A stretch of DNA of 64,000 bases, taken from NCBI RefSeq assembly GCF_013522725.1, contig NZ_JAAMRF010000012.1, positions 62,001 to 126,000 on the forward strand, written 5' to 3'. Each line of letters opens with the position of its first letter. The stretch's first letter is position 1. Below, piece after piece: positions 1 through 7,459 of this stretch. The DNA is from Stutzerimonas azotifigens. Its GTDB lineage: Bacteria > Pseudomonadota > Gammaproteobacteria > Pseudomonadales > Pseudomonadaceae. Made by a program: the position numbers and the translations under genes. The notes beneath the pieces were generated by a model that saw nothing but the letters and a program-made list of their open reading frames with translations, searched no databases and had not been told where the DNA came from.

Positions 1-597
1 GATCAGCGTGCTGTCGCCCTTGAGGCCCAGCGCGGTCAGCCAGCGCTCTTCCAGCACATGGGCCTGGTCGTTGCACAGGCGCTGCTGGCGCTGGACGAGC
101 AGCAGCGCCGCCAACACGTGGTCGGCGGCCAGACGGTTCGCCATCTTCGTGTGGATCGGCGTAATCGCTTGAAATTCTTCCAGCTGGCGCACCATCTGCT
201 CGCGCAACTGCTCGGCGGCAAAATCGATCAGCGCTGTCTGGGCGGCATGGCGCGGGCAGTGCTCGGGGAGGCAGAAGCCGGCCACCACGCCGTCGTTGAC
301 CGACTGGCCCATGCCGGTGAGGCATGGCGCGCGCTCGGCCAGGTGTACCGCCAGCAGGCTGAGGTAGATGGGTTGCCAGACCAGCAGCGTCCAGCTGCGG
401 GCGGACCAGTAATGCGGCCCGGCCTCCGGGTGCGCCAGGCGCAAATAGGTGTGCAAGGCGGCGATGCGTTCCTGGTTGCCGATGTCCCCGACCTTCAGTT
501 GGTCGCGCTCGGCTTCACCGACACGGCCGGTAAGCCCCGGAAGGCTATGGGCGGTGACGTCGAGCAAATGCAGAAGGTCGGGATTGGCCTGATACAT
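1..597 (-). CDS. siderophore ferric iron reductase, FhuF-like (3' end outside window)
   Basis: Reading the minus strand from an ATG at 597 gives 199 residues open to the window edge, so the C-terminus is missing. The segment HPEAGPHYWSARSWTLL followed by VWQPIYLSLLAVHL and a Cys-rich stretch (GFCLPEHCPRHA) resembles siderophore ferric reductases of the FhuF-like type. These reduce Fe(III)-siderophores in the cytoplasm and usually bind a 2Fe-2S cluster through C-terminal cysteines, which would lie outside this window. A Fur-box-like sequence about 80 bp upstream fits iron control. No strong Shine-Dalgarno precedes the ATG, so the start is only likely. Family assignment is from recognition of the N-terminal part. 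Confidence 0.7.
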   Translation of the reverse strand, partial: MYQANPDLLHLLDVTAHSLPGLTGRVGEAERDQLKVGDIGNQERIAALHTYLRLAHPEAGPHYWSARSWTLLVWQPIYLSLLAVHLAERAPCLTGMGQSVNDGVVAGFCLPEHCPRHAAQTALIDFAAEQLREQMVRQLEEFQAITPIHTKMANRLAADHVLAALLLVQRQQRLCNDQAHVLEERWLTALGLKGDSTLI

Positions 598-673
598 CGT
601 GGTCGCGTGGAAGCAAAAGAGTGATGCCGGTAAATGCCGGGACGGAGCCGGCAGTTTACTCATCCATTCGCGA

Positions 674-694
674 TTGCATCAAATTATCATTCGC
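674..694 (-). promoter_or_regulatory. candidate Fur box
   Basis: On the minus strand this reads GCGAATGATAATTTGATGCA. It shares the AATGATAAT half with the Fur consensus, while the second half is degenerate. It lies about 80 bp upstream of the ferric reductase start and points to iron-repressed expression. The rest of the 598-915 gap holds only a GC-rich hairpin near 835-860 (CCCCTTCCC against GGGAGGGGG) and no convincing gene. Confidence 0.45.
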
Positions 695-915
695 ACAACC
701 GATGGGGCGGAGTGTCACGGGCAAGCAGCGGCTCGCGCATTACGCAGGCCGGACGGTTCCCTCGGCAGGCGGACCGTGTTGCGGAATCTGGGATGGGGTA
801 TTGGCTGGATAGTCCGGTGTGGCGAAACCCGCGCCCCTTCCCAAAAGGGAGGGGGCGAGAGTGAGTTGGCCCGTCATACATGGGCTGGCGCGATGTGCGT
901 TCGGCTTGCGGCGGG

Positions 916-1758
916 TCAGTCCAGATCCGAGGCAGCGTGGCGCTCGGGCACCTGGTCGGTTTCGTCGCCCCAGGTGCGGTTGACCTTGCGGCCCCGAATC
1001 ACGGCCGGCCGCTTGGCGATCTCGGCGGCCCAGCGCTGCACGTGCTTGTACTCCTGTACCGAGAGGAATTCCCCCGCCTGGTACAACTCGCCGAGAGCCA
1101 GCACGCCGTACCACGGCCAGATCGCCATGTCGGCGATGCTGTATTCATCGCCCGCGATGTAACGCCGCTCGGCGAGCGCGCGGTCCAGCACGTCGAGCTG
1201 GCGCTTGGTCTCCATCGCATAACGGTTGATCGGGTACTCGAGCTTCTCCGGCGCGTAGGCATAGAAATGCCCGAAGCCGCCACCGACGAAGGGCGCCGAG
1301 CCCATCTGCCAGAACAGCCAGTTCAGCGTTTCGGTACGCGCCGGCCCCTCGCTTGGCAGGAAGGCACCGAACTTTTCCGCCAGGTGCACGAGGATCGAGC
1401 CGGACTCGAACACCCGTACCGGCGCTTCGCCGCTGTGGTCCACCAGCGCCGGGATCTTGGAGTTGGGGTTGATCTCGACGAAGCCGCTGGAGAACTGATC
1501 GCCCTCGCCGATGCGGATCGGCCAGGCATCGTACTCGGCGCCGCTGTGGCCGAGGGCGAGCAGCTCCTCGAGCATGATGCTGACCTTCACGCCATTAGGC
1601 GTGGCGAGCGAGTAGAGCTGCAGCGGGTGCTTGCCCACCGGCAGGACTTTTTCTTCGCGTGCGCCAGCGGTGGGGCGGTTGATGCTGGCAAAGGTGCCAC
1701 CCGAAGGCGCGGTATCTGTCCAGACCTTTGGCGGCACGTACGCGGTGTTGTCACTCAT
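916..1758 (-). CDS. yghU: glutathione-dependent disulfide-bond oxidoreductase YghU
   Basis: 280 aa, soluble GST-superfamily protein of the YghU/Nu-class. These proteins reduce disulfides and organic hydroperoxides with glutathione, often binding two GSH, and have little classical transferase activity. The thioredoxin-like domain carries TPNG at 53-56, the cis-Pro segment NPNSKIPAL at 97-105 and ESGSIL at 118-123. An alpha-helical C-terminal domain follows with GHFYAYAP. The N-terminal extension of about 45 residues is typical of YghU. The start is fixed by AGGAG eight bases upstream of the ATG. It appears monocistronic. Confidence 0.93.
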   Translation of the reverse strand: MSDNTAYVPPKVWTDTAPSGGTFASINRPTAGAREEKVLPVGKHPLQLYSLATPNGVKVSIMLEELLALGHSGAEYDAWPIRIGEGDQFSSGFVEINPNSKIPALVDHSGEAPVRVFESGSILVHLAEKFGAFLPSEGPARTETLNWLFWQMGSAPFVGGGFGHFYAYAPEKLEYPINRYAMETKRQLDVLDRALAERRYIAGDEYSIADMAIWPWYGVLALGELYQAGEFLSVQEYKHVQRWAAEIAKRPAVIRGRKVNRTWGDETDQVPERHAASDLD

Positions 1759-1891
1759 GGCGATCTCCTAGTCGGATAGAGACGAAACAGCCAAGCACCA
1801 TGCAGGAAGTGCGGGATGGCGTCTGGCCGATGGATAAAGCCTGCTCGCGCGGCGGCGGGAAGACAACGATTACGTCTTCCCTGGTAGCGGG

Positions 1892-2209
1892 TCAGGTCGA
1901 CGACAGCTTCATCAGCACCAGACCGCTGATGATCAATACCGCGGCGAGAAGCCGCATCGCATTGGCGGGCTCGCCCAAGACGGTGATGCCGACGATAAAC
2001 GCGCCAACCGCCCCGATGCCCGTCCAGATCGTATAGGCCGTGCCGAGCGGCAGCGTTTTCATGGCGGTCGCCAACAGCGCGAAGCTAGCAGCCATCAGGA
2101 CCAGGGTGAAGAGCGTGGGTGCCAGGCGGGTGAAGCCCTCGGACTGCTTCATCGAAAACGCCCAGGCCACTTCAAGGACGCCCGCAACTATCAGATATAG
2201 CCAAGCCAT
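1892..2209 (-). CDS. sugE: guanidinium exporter of the small multidrug resistance family (Gdx/SugE)
   Basis: 105 aa, four predicted transmembrane helices, the standard SMR length. SMR proteins work as dual-topology dimers exchanging protons for substrate. The essential membrane Glu is at position 13 (AGVLEVAWAF), and the GTAYTIWTGIG motif of the SugE/Gdx branch is at about 57-67. The upstream leader carries a two-hairpin guanidine-II riboswitch, which supports export of guanidinium ion rather than general quaternary ammonium resistance. The ORF stays open far upstream, but the ATG at 2209 gives the exact family N-terminus and has GGAG just upstream inside a hairpin. A -10-like TATACT lies at 2283-2288 (minus strand). 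Confidence 0.93.
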   Translation of the reverse strand: MAWLYLIVAGVLEVAWAFSMKQSEGFTRLAPTLFTLVLMAASFALLATAMKTLPLGTAYTIWTGIGAVGAFIVGITVLGEPANAMRLLAAVLIISGLVLMKLSST

Positions 2210-2211
2210 GA

Positions 2212-2276
2212 CGGTTCTCCGTAAAGAACCGGGCCGTCCCGGAAGAGTTGCCCCACGCTGGGGTGAGGTCGTCCTC
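2212..2276 (-). promoter_or_regulatory. guanidine-II (mini-ykkC) riboswitch with overlapping SD-sequestering hairpin
   Basis: On the minus strand two short hairpins with ACGR tetraloops occur. GAGG-ACGA-CCTC covers 2265-2276 and CCGGG-ACGG-CCCGG covers 2229-2242. A third GC hairpin (2251-2263) lies in the linker. Paired ACGR hairpins ahead of an SMR gene are the signature of guanidine-II riboswitches. Immediately downstream CGGTTCT pairs with AGAACCG (2212-2231), enclosing the GGAG ribosome site. Its 5' arm shares CGG with the 3' arm of the second ACGR hairpin, so the two folds compete. Inferred mechanism: guanidine stabilises the ACGR hairpin and frees the ribosome binding site. Confidence 0.85.
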
Positions 2277-2457
2277 GCGGCGAGTATAGCGGCTAAAAAG
2301 GCGGAGCCGTGCCGAGCGGCATCAAGGCGCGGCTTCCTGAAAAGCCGTCGGCGATTGGAAGTACATCGCCTGGCCTGAATGGCTCCATGTTCATATTCGA
2401 ACGACGGGGCACTAAACTTTTCCCTTTCATGCGCTGAACGGCGGTGATAGTTTCTGT

Positions 2458-2479
2458 AACGAAAATGTAGTATTTCGTT
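2458..2479. promoter_or_regulatory. inverted repeat upstream of glpT, candidate GlpR operator
   Basis: A perfect inverted repeat AACGAAA-N8-TTTCGTT lies 32 bp before the glpT start. GlpR, a DeoR-family repressor, recognises TTCG/CGAA-type half-sites in front of glycerol phosphate genes. Assignment to GlpR is inference from position and half-site composition. The regulator gene is not in this window. Confidence 0.5.
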
Positions 2480-2510
2480 TTCGCACATAACAAGAAACCG
2501 GAGCCTGTCC

Positions 2511-3860
2511 ATGTTCGCGTTTTTCCGCCCCGCCGCCCACAAGGCGCCTCTGCCTGAAGAAAAGATCGACAGCACCTACCGCCGCCTGCGGTGGCAGATC
2601 TTCGCCGGTATCTTCATCGGTTACGCCGGCTATTACCTGCTGCGCAAGAACTTCTCCCTGGCCATGCCATACCTGATCGACGAGGGATACACCCGCGGCC
2701 AGTTGGGAGTTGCGATGTCGGCCATCGCGATTGCCTACGGCCTGTCGAAATTCCTCATGGGCCTGGTGTCCGACCGCTCCAACCCACGCTACTTCCTGCC
2801 CTTCGGCCTGATGGTGTCGGCCGGGGTGATGTTCATTTTCGGATTCGCGCCCTGGGCCACGTCCAGTGTTGCGATCATGTTCGTTCTGCTGTTCATCAAC
2901 GGCTGGGCCCAGGGCATGGGATGGCCGCCTAGCGGGCGGACCATGGTGCACTGGTGGTCGCAGAAAGAGCGCGGCGGCGTGGTGTCGGTATGGAACGTGG
3001 CGCACAACGTCGGTGGCGGTCTGATCGGGCCTTTGTTCCTGCTGGGTATGGGCTGGACCAACGACTGGCATGCGGCGTTCTACGTACCGGCTGCGGTGGC
3101 GATGATGGTCGCGGTGTTCGCATTCGTCACCATGCGCGACACCCCGCAATCGGTCGGCCTGCCGCCGATCGAGCACTACAAGAACGATTACCCGGAAGGC
3201 TACGACGCCAGCCATGAAGAGGAATTCAGCGCCAAGGAAATCTTCGTCAAGTACGTGCTGCGCAACAAATTCCTCTGGTACATCGCTCTCGCCAACGTCT
3301 TTGTCTACCTGCTGCGCTACGGCGTGCTGGACTGGGCGCCGACCTACCTGAAGGAAGCCAAGCACTTCGACGTCGACAAGACATCCTGGGCGTACTTCCT
3401 CTATGAGTGGGCCGGCATTCCCGGCACGCTGTTGTGCGGCTGGATGTCGGACAAGATCTTCAAGGGCAACCGCGGCCTGACCGGCATGGTGTTCATGTTC
3501 CTTGTGACGATTGCGACCCTGGTGTACTGGCTCAACCCTGAAGGCAATCCGACCGTCGACATGATCGCGCTGGTGTCCATTGGCTTCCTGATCTACGGCC
3601 CGGTCATGCTGATCGGCCTGCAGGCGCTGGAGCTCGCGCCCAAGAAGGCCGCCGGGACTGCGGCAGGCTTCACCGGCCTGTTCGGTTACCTGGGCGGTTC
3701 GGTCGCGGCGAGTGCGGCGATGGGCTACACCGTGGACCACTTCGGCTGGGACGGCGGCTTCGTGCTGCTGATCGGCGCATGCATCCTGGCGATGGCCTTC
3801 CTTGCACCGACGTTGCGCCACAAGCAGGTAGCCAGCACCTCGCGCACCGTCGAGGCTTGA
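2511..3860 (+). CDS. glpT: glycerol-3-phosphate:phosphate antiporter GlpT
   Basis: 449 aa, twelve-helix inner-membrane MFS protein of the organophosphate:Pi antiporter family. It imports sn-glycerol-3-phosphate in exchange for phosphate and is the usual fosfomycin entry route. Key residues sit at exactly the E. coli numbering: Arg45 (YYLLRKNFS), His165 ([10 protein letters not shown]) and Arg269 ([11 protein letters not shown]). The length matches the family. GGAG precedes the ATG by eight bases. The gene stands alone, without glpQ, so supply of the substrate from lipid diesters is not encoded here. A candidate GlpR operator lies just upstream. Confidence 0.95.
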   Translation: MFAFFRPAAHKAPLPEEKIDSTYRRLRWQIFAGIFIGYAGYYLLRKNFSLAMPYLIDEGYTRGQLGVAMSAIAIAYGLSKFLMGLVSDRSNPRYFLPFGLMVSAGVMFIFGFAPWATSSVAIMFVLLFINGWAQGMGWPPSGRTMVHWWSQKERGGVVSVWNVAHNVGGGLIGPLFLLGMGWTNDWHAAFYVPAAVAMMVAVFAFVTMRDTPQSVGLPPIEHYKNDYPEGYDASHEEEFSAKEIFVKYVLRNKFLWYIALANVFVYLLRYGVLDWAPTYLKEAKHFDVDKTSWAYFLYEWAGIPGTLLCGWMSDKIFKGNRGLTGMVFMFLVTIATLVYWLNPEGNPTVDMIALVSIGFLIYGPVMLIGLQALELAPKKAAGTAAGFTGLFGYLGGSVAASAAMGYTVDHFGWDGGFVLLIGACILAMAFLAPTLRHKQVASTSRTVEA

Positions 3861-3960
3861 TACGCCGCGCGCGTGAGCTACGCCTGCAGACTCCGGTCTG
3901 GCACGCGTGGCTGCGTCAGCACGATGGCATTCAACGCCTCGTGCTGGCGCCTTCGCTTCT

Positions 3961-4353
3961 CTACTCCTCGAAGCGCCCCGTGCCTTCACGGTCGTGCGCG
4001 TATCGTCTCCTGAGCGTAAACGGCGGCAACCAGGCCTCGCGGCGGACCGTCCAGCATTCGTAGGTGGGCGTGAGCTGGTCGGGAGCATCCAGGGACCCCA
4101 GGTTCACCTCGATTTCATCTGCCGTGCGGGCGAATACGGACGAGCCGCAGCGGGGGCAGAAATGCCGTCCCGCGAAGTCGCGCGTCTCGCCCTCGACCGT
4201 CACCGCCTCCTCGGGGAACACCGCTGCTGCGTAAAACAGGGCGCCATGGTGCTTGCGGCAGTCCAGGCAGTGGCACAGGCCGACCCGATAGGGCCGCCCC
4301 GACGCCTCGATTCGGACATTGCCGCACAGGCACCCACCAGTGAATCGGTTCAT
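3961..4353 (-). CDS. GFA-family (CENP-V/GFA) zinc protein
   Basis: 130 aa, single Mss4-like zinc domain. Zinc ligands are visible as C8-x-C10 (GGCLCG), C27-x-C29 and C32 (LCHCLDC), and a later CPRC. This is the pattern of glutathione-dependent formaldehyde-activating enzyme homologues. Most family members have no proven reaction, so a role in S-(hydroxymethyl)glutathione formation is not safe to claim. The ATG at 4353 has AGAGGAG at good spacing. A MerR-type regulator begins upstream on the same strand, and the two may be co-transcribed across 55 bp. Confidence 0.85.
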   Translation of the reverse strand: MNRFTGGCLCGNVRIEASGRPYRVGLCHCLDCRKHHGALFYAAAVFPEEAVTVEGETRDFAGRHFCPRCGSSVFARTADEIEVNLGSLDAPDQLTPTYECWTVRREAWLPPFTLRRRYAHDREGTGRFEE

Positions 4354-4408
4354 GGGAGTCTCCTCTGAGTCGCTGCACGTTCGGGTAATGAGCGCGGTAG
4401 CGCCGGAG

Positions 4409-4798
4409 TCATTGGCCGAGCGGCGGCACCACACCTTCGGACAGCATCTTCAACAACCGCGCGCGCCGGCGTTCGAGATCCGCGATCTGCCGTTCGATGG
4501 ATTTAAGCCGGTCGCGTTGAACCGCAGAGGTCTGCTCGCAGGTAGCGGCCCCTTCGATCATCAGCATGCAATCCGGGAAGCTGCGGATATCCGCCAGGCT
4601 GAACCCGGAGGCGATCATTCGCTGGATTTGCCTGACCTGCGTGACGGCCAGCTCGGGAAAGGCCCGGTAACCGTTCTCGCTGCGTGTGGACGCGAGCAGG
4701 CCCTGCTCGTCGTAGTGACGTATCGAGCGGACGCTGGCGCCCGTCCTGCGCGCGAGCTCGCCGATACCGAGTGAGGTTTCAAGGGCCGTTCTGCTCAT
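4409..4798 (-). CDS. MerR-family transcriptional regulator
   Basis: 129 aa with an N-terminal winged helix (LGIGELARRTGASVRSIRHYDEQ at about 10-32), then the dimerisation coiled coil (ERQIADLERRRARLLK). Cysteines at about 77 and 86 (DCMLMIEGAATCEQ) could sense a thiol-reactive or redox signal, but the CCHH metal-binding loops of ZntR or CueR are absent. It is divergent from the secreted hydrolase gene at 4906, whose promoter has the long spacer typical of MerR targets. That hydrolase is therefore the probable target. The inducer is unknown. Confidence 0.88.
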   Translation of the reverse strand: MSRTALETSLGIGELARRTGASVRSIRHYDEQGLLASTRSENGYRAFPELAVTQVRQIQRMIASGFSLADIRSFPDCMLMIEGAATCEQTSAVQRDRLKSIERQIADLERRRARLLKMLSEGVVPPLGQ

Positions 4799-4843
4799 GG
4801 CTATCGCGTCTGGTGAGTTGAGAAAAAAGCGCGCGCTCGCGGC

Positions 4844-4874
4844 TTGACTCTAACACCGGTGTGAGGGTTGAAGC
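4844..4874 (+). promoter_or_regulatory. MerR-type long-spacer promoter/operator
   Basis: TTGACT at 4844-4849 is followed by a 19-bp spacer and a weak -10 (TGAAGC). The spacer contains the dyad CTAACACCGGTGTGAGGGT, centred on ACACC/GGTGT. This TTGAC-CTA...AGGGT layout, with an over-long spacer that the activator must twist, is the hallmark of MerR-controlled promoters. It reads toward the hydrolase gene at 4906. Confidence 0.7.
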
Positions 4875-4905
4875 TTAGGCTCCCCGTCCTGTTTGGAGCG
4901 ATATC

Positions 4906-5811
4906 ATGCCTTATCCTTTGGCCCTCCGTTACCTCTGCGCACTGCTTGTTTCAGCCACCCTACTGGCGACCCAGGCGCTCGCCGACAGCGAACCCATACG
5001 CTATACGGTCACCGCGCCAGACGGCGTTTCGTTGGCAGTGCAGGAAGCCGGAAACCCCGATGGTCCTGCCATCGTGTTCGTTCATGGCCTGCTGGGCAGC
5101 CGCCTGAACTGGAACGCACAGGTCAACAGCGCGCAGCTGCAACGCTACCGAATGATCACTTACGACCTGCGCGGTCATGGCCTTTCCGGCAAGCCATCGG
5201 GCGCCGAGGCCTATACAGAGGGCAGCCGATGGGCGGATGACCTGGCTGCCGTGCTGCACGCAACGCAGGCCAGGCGACCCGTGTTGGTGGGGTGGTCGCT
5301 GGGCGGTGCGGTGATCTCCAACTACCTGGCCAGGCATGGCGATGACGACATCGCCGGCGCGGTCTATGTCAACGGGGTGATCGAACTCAGCCCCGAGCAG
5401 ATCGTGGCGCACCCCGAACTCTACCGGGACTTGAATTCGGCGGACCTGCAGACGCATCTGGAAACCGTGCGGGCGTTCCTGAAGCTCTGCTTCGATACCC
5501 AGCCTGACCCGGATACGTTCGAGCTGCTGTTCGCCAACGCGGCGATGGCGTCCTGGGATATGCAGCATGCGGTTCAGTCCATGGGCATCGACGCCGCCAA
5601 GGGATTGAGCAACGCCGGCGTGCCGGTGCTGTTGCTCTATGGCGCACGCGACGCGTTGATTCACGCCGAGCCTGCCATTGCGCGTGCCCAGCAGCTGAAT
5701 CCACACGCCAGAAGCCTTCTATATGCAGGCTCCGGACACGCGCCCTTCTTGGAGGAGTCCGAACGGTTCAATCGCGACCTGGCGCGGTTCGTGGACAGTG
5801 CTGGGAAATGA
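4906..5811 (+). CDS. exported alpha/beta hydrolase
   Basis: 301 aa. An N-terminal signal peptide (cleavage near ALA-DS at residue 27) predicts a periplasmic or secreted enzyme. The alpha/beta hydrolase core shows the oxyanion His-Gly at 60-61, nucleophile Ser131 in GWSLGG, acid Asp249 (YGARD) and His278 (GSGHAP), so the triad is complete. The lid region has no family-specific motif that would name a substrate; esterase or lactonase activity is possible. GGAG precedes the ATG. Expression is probably controlled by the divergent MerR protein through the long-spacer promoter. Confidence 0.88.
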   Translation: MPYPLALRYLCALLVSATLLATQALADSEPIRYTVTAPDGVSLAVQEAGNPDGPAIVFVHGLLGSRLNWNAQVNSAQLQRYRMITYDLRGHGLSGKPSGAEAYTEGSRWADDLAAVLHATQARRPVLVGWSLGGAVISNYLARHGDDDIAGAVYVNGVIELSPEQIVAHPELYRDLNSADLQTHLETVRAFLKLCFDTQPDPDTFELLFANAAMASWDMQHAVQSMGIDAAKGLSNAGVPVLLLYGARDALIHAEPAIARAQQLNPHARSLLYAGSGHAPFLEESERFNRDLARFVDSAGK

Positions 5812-6118
5812 GGCAGGGCTGCTGCGCAGAGCGGCAGGTGGTCGGCCATCGGCGTGCAAGCGCCTCTACCGGCCGTGGCGTGCCAACCCTGAAAGCTCGC
5901 GGTCAAGACTGTTCAATGGGCCTTCACATTTCGCATCGATCAGGTGCGCTGCCAGCGACGACCCATCCGGCAAGGCAGTTGCGCCGATCAAACGTCGCCA
6001 CGGGGAAAGCGGCAGTGGCCGTCATTGCTCATCCATGCCGGGCGACACACGGCCAGCACAAACAAGAACGTGTCACCTCAAACGTATGAGCCATTGAGGG
6101 CTTAACCGGAGGTGTTCC
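5812..6118. other. intergenic region without a convincing gene
   Basis: 307 bp with short open frames only, none with a good ribosome site or a recognisable product. It contains one copy of a short dispersed repeat at 5888-5930 that recurs near 59753. The last 20 bp carry the strong GGAGGTG ribosome site of the small gene at 6119. Confidence 0.6.
5888..5930 (+). repeat. dispersed intergenic repeat, copy 1
   Basis: The segment CCTGAAAGCTCGCGGTCAAG, continuing to CTTCACAT, closely matches 59753-59795 (CCTGAAAAGCTCACGGTCAA, then CTTCACAT) in the same orientation. Both copies sit just downstream of a gene end and upstream of unrelated genes. Partial similarity may extend about 40 bp further upstream (CTCTAC). 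The nature of the repeat is unknown. Confidence 0.45.
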
Positions 6119-6310
6119 ATGAGTATCGATCCGCTCGACCGACCCCATGACCAACAGCCCGTACCTGGGCAGGACCAGAATCCGAGTCATTCCCCTGATT
6201 TCGTCACCGATAACCCGGACGTTCAGGGAGTCCCCGGTAATCCCGGTGGGCCATCCAGACGACCGGATAATGACCCGACCGAGCCGGGTCTTGGCAACCC
6301 GCTTCCTTGA
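6119..6310 (+). CDS. small proline-rich hypothetical protein
   Basis: 63 aa, highly hydrophilic and rich in Pro, Asp, Asn and Gly, with repeated NP/PG dipeptides (QDQNPSHSPDF, GVPGNPGGPSRRPDNDP). No signal peptide, membrane segment or cysteine. It is probably disordered. The reason to believe it is the near-ideal GGAGGTG ribosome site seven bases before the ATG. I do not recognise a family. A REP-like hairpin begins eight bases after its stop codon. Confidence 0.6.
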   Translation: MSIDPLDRPHDQQPVPGQDQNPSHSPDFVTDNPDVQGVPGNPGGPSRRPDNDPTEPGLGNPLP

Positions 6311-6317
6311 GCGCAAC

Positions 6318-6364
6318 AGGGGACAGACCACGATTCCGGTCAGCCGAAACCTGGTCCGTCCTCT
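6318..6364. repeat. degenerate RAYT/REP-type hairpin
   Basis: AGGGGACAGACCA (6318-6330) pairs with TGGTCCGTCCTCT (6352-6364) with two mismatches. GGGGACAGA-type ends are typical of palindromic units mobilised by REP-associated tyrosine transposases. A second, better preserved unit of the same type is at 35553-35614. No transposase gene is in the window. Confidence 0.5.
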
Positions 6365-6463
6365 TTTATTTGGAGTCCTCGTGACTGGCCTCGCCGGCCA
6401 GAAGCGGACGATGGTAGTGGGCCACAAGGCAATCCGCGATCAAAAACCCGCGGGGCGACGTTG

Positions 6464-7366
6464 TCACGAGACATCATCCCTGTGGTGTTGCACCAGGAAG
6501 TCCACAAAGGCCCTCACCCGAGCAGGCGTCGCCGCGCCGCCAACGAACACGGCGTTGATTGGCTCCCGATCGCCCGGATTGTAAGCCTGGAGCAGCGGGA
6601 CCAGATTGCCGTCTTTCAAATCCTGCTCCACGGAAAAGGTACCGACACGCGCAATGCCAGCACCGAGCCTCGCCAGCTGGGACAGGGCATCACCGCTGTT
6701 GCTTTCAATCGTGCCCGCCACCTTCAAGAAGAAATCGCGCCCCTCCCGGCGAAAAGGCCAATCGGGGAAGGACCGACGAAAATTGAAGCGCAGGCAGTTG
6801 TGCTGGAGCAGATCTTCAGGCAGCTGTGGGGTGCCGTGGCGGGCCAGATAGCCAGGGGAAGCGACAATAACCTGGCCGGTTTCGCCTATCTGGCGGGCGG
6901 TCAACGGGCTGTCTGCCAGTTGACCGAAGCGGATCGCCACATCCGCCTCCCCGCCCAGGATATCGACCACTTCGTCGCTTAGCACCAGATCCACAAGGAT
7001 GCCTGGGTAGCGGGCGCCGAACGCGGCTATCAGCGGCAGGACTGACAATCGCCCGTGCGCCAGTGCCGCGCTGACCCGAAGCCGCCCACGTGGCACACCC
7101 TGATTAGTGATCGCGTCCTCGACCTCAGCCATGTCCGCGAGAATCCGCCGAGCGGCGCGCAGGTATGCCTCTCCTTCGGCCGTGAGCGTAATGGTTCGGG
7201 TAGTGCGTATCAGCAAGCGGGTGCCGATGCGCCGCTCGATGCGCGCGATGATCCTGCTGACGGACGATGGCGTCAGTCCCAAGGCACGCGCGGCAGCAGA
7301 AAGGCTGCCTTCCTGCGCGACGGTGGCGAATACGGCCATCTCACCGGAACGCCCGCTCATGTCCAT
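6464..7366 (-). CDS. LysR-family transcriptional regulator
   Basis: 300 aa when started at the ATG with GGAGG seven bases upstream; an in-frame ATG 36 bases earlier lacks such a site. The winged helix-turn-helix is at about 5-65 (GSLSAAARALGLTPSSVSRI) and the periplasmic-binding-like effector domain at about 90-295. It is divergent from the MFS gene at 7460, 93 bp away, which is the likely target. It belongs to the large single-target group that often controls an adjacent exporter or oxidoreductase. The inducer cannot be read from sequence. Confidence 0.92.
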   Translation of the reverse strand: MDMSGRSGEMAVFATVAQEGSLSAAARALGLTPSSVSRIIARIERRIGTRLLIRTTRTITLTAEGEAYLRAARRILADMAEVEDAITNQGVPRGRLRVSAALAHGRLSVLPLIAAFGARYPGILVDLVLSDEVVDILGGEADVAIRFGQLADSPLTARQIGETGQVIVASPGYLARHGTPQLPEDLLQHNCLRFNFRRSFPDWPFRREGRDFFLKVAGTIESNSGDALSQLARLGAGIARVGTFSVEQDLKDGNLVPLLQAYNPGDREPINAVFVGGAATPARVRAFVDFLVQHHRDDVS

Positions 7367-7432
7367 TTGTGCCTCCTGCGCAAAGGTGTTGGTCCTGGCC
7401 AACGACTACCGCCAGAAAGCGCTCGATCGTAG

Positions 7433-7449
7433 CATTTGACTCATAAATG
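7433..7449. promoter_or_regulatory. candidate LysR-type operator
   Basis: CATTT-N7-AAATG is a perfect 5+7+5 dyad matching the 15-17 bp LysR box. It ends just before the GGAG ribosome site of the MFS gene, so binding there would act on both divergent promoters or block the leader. Its closeness to the start codon makes it less certain. Confidence 0.4.
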
Positions 7450-7459
7450 AGGAGCCACC

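Noticed and set aside
58..624. 188-codon plus-strand frame at the left edge
   Set aside because: Opposite the ferric reductase reading frame, which has recognisable family sequence.
2427..4088. 553-codon open frame on the minus strand opposite glpT
   Set aside because: It is the antisense of a certain glpT and reads as His/Arg/Gln-rich low-complexity protein; high GC creates such frames.
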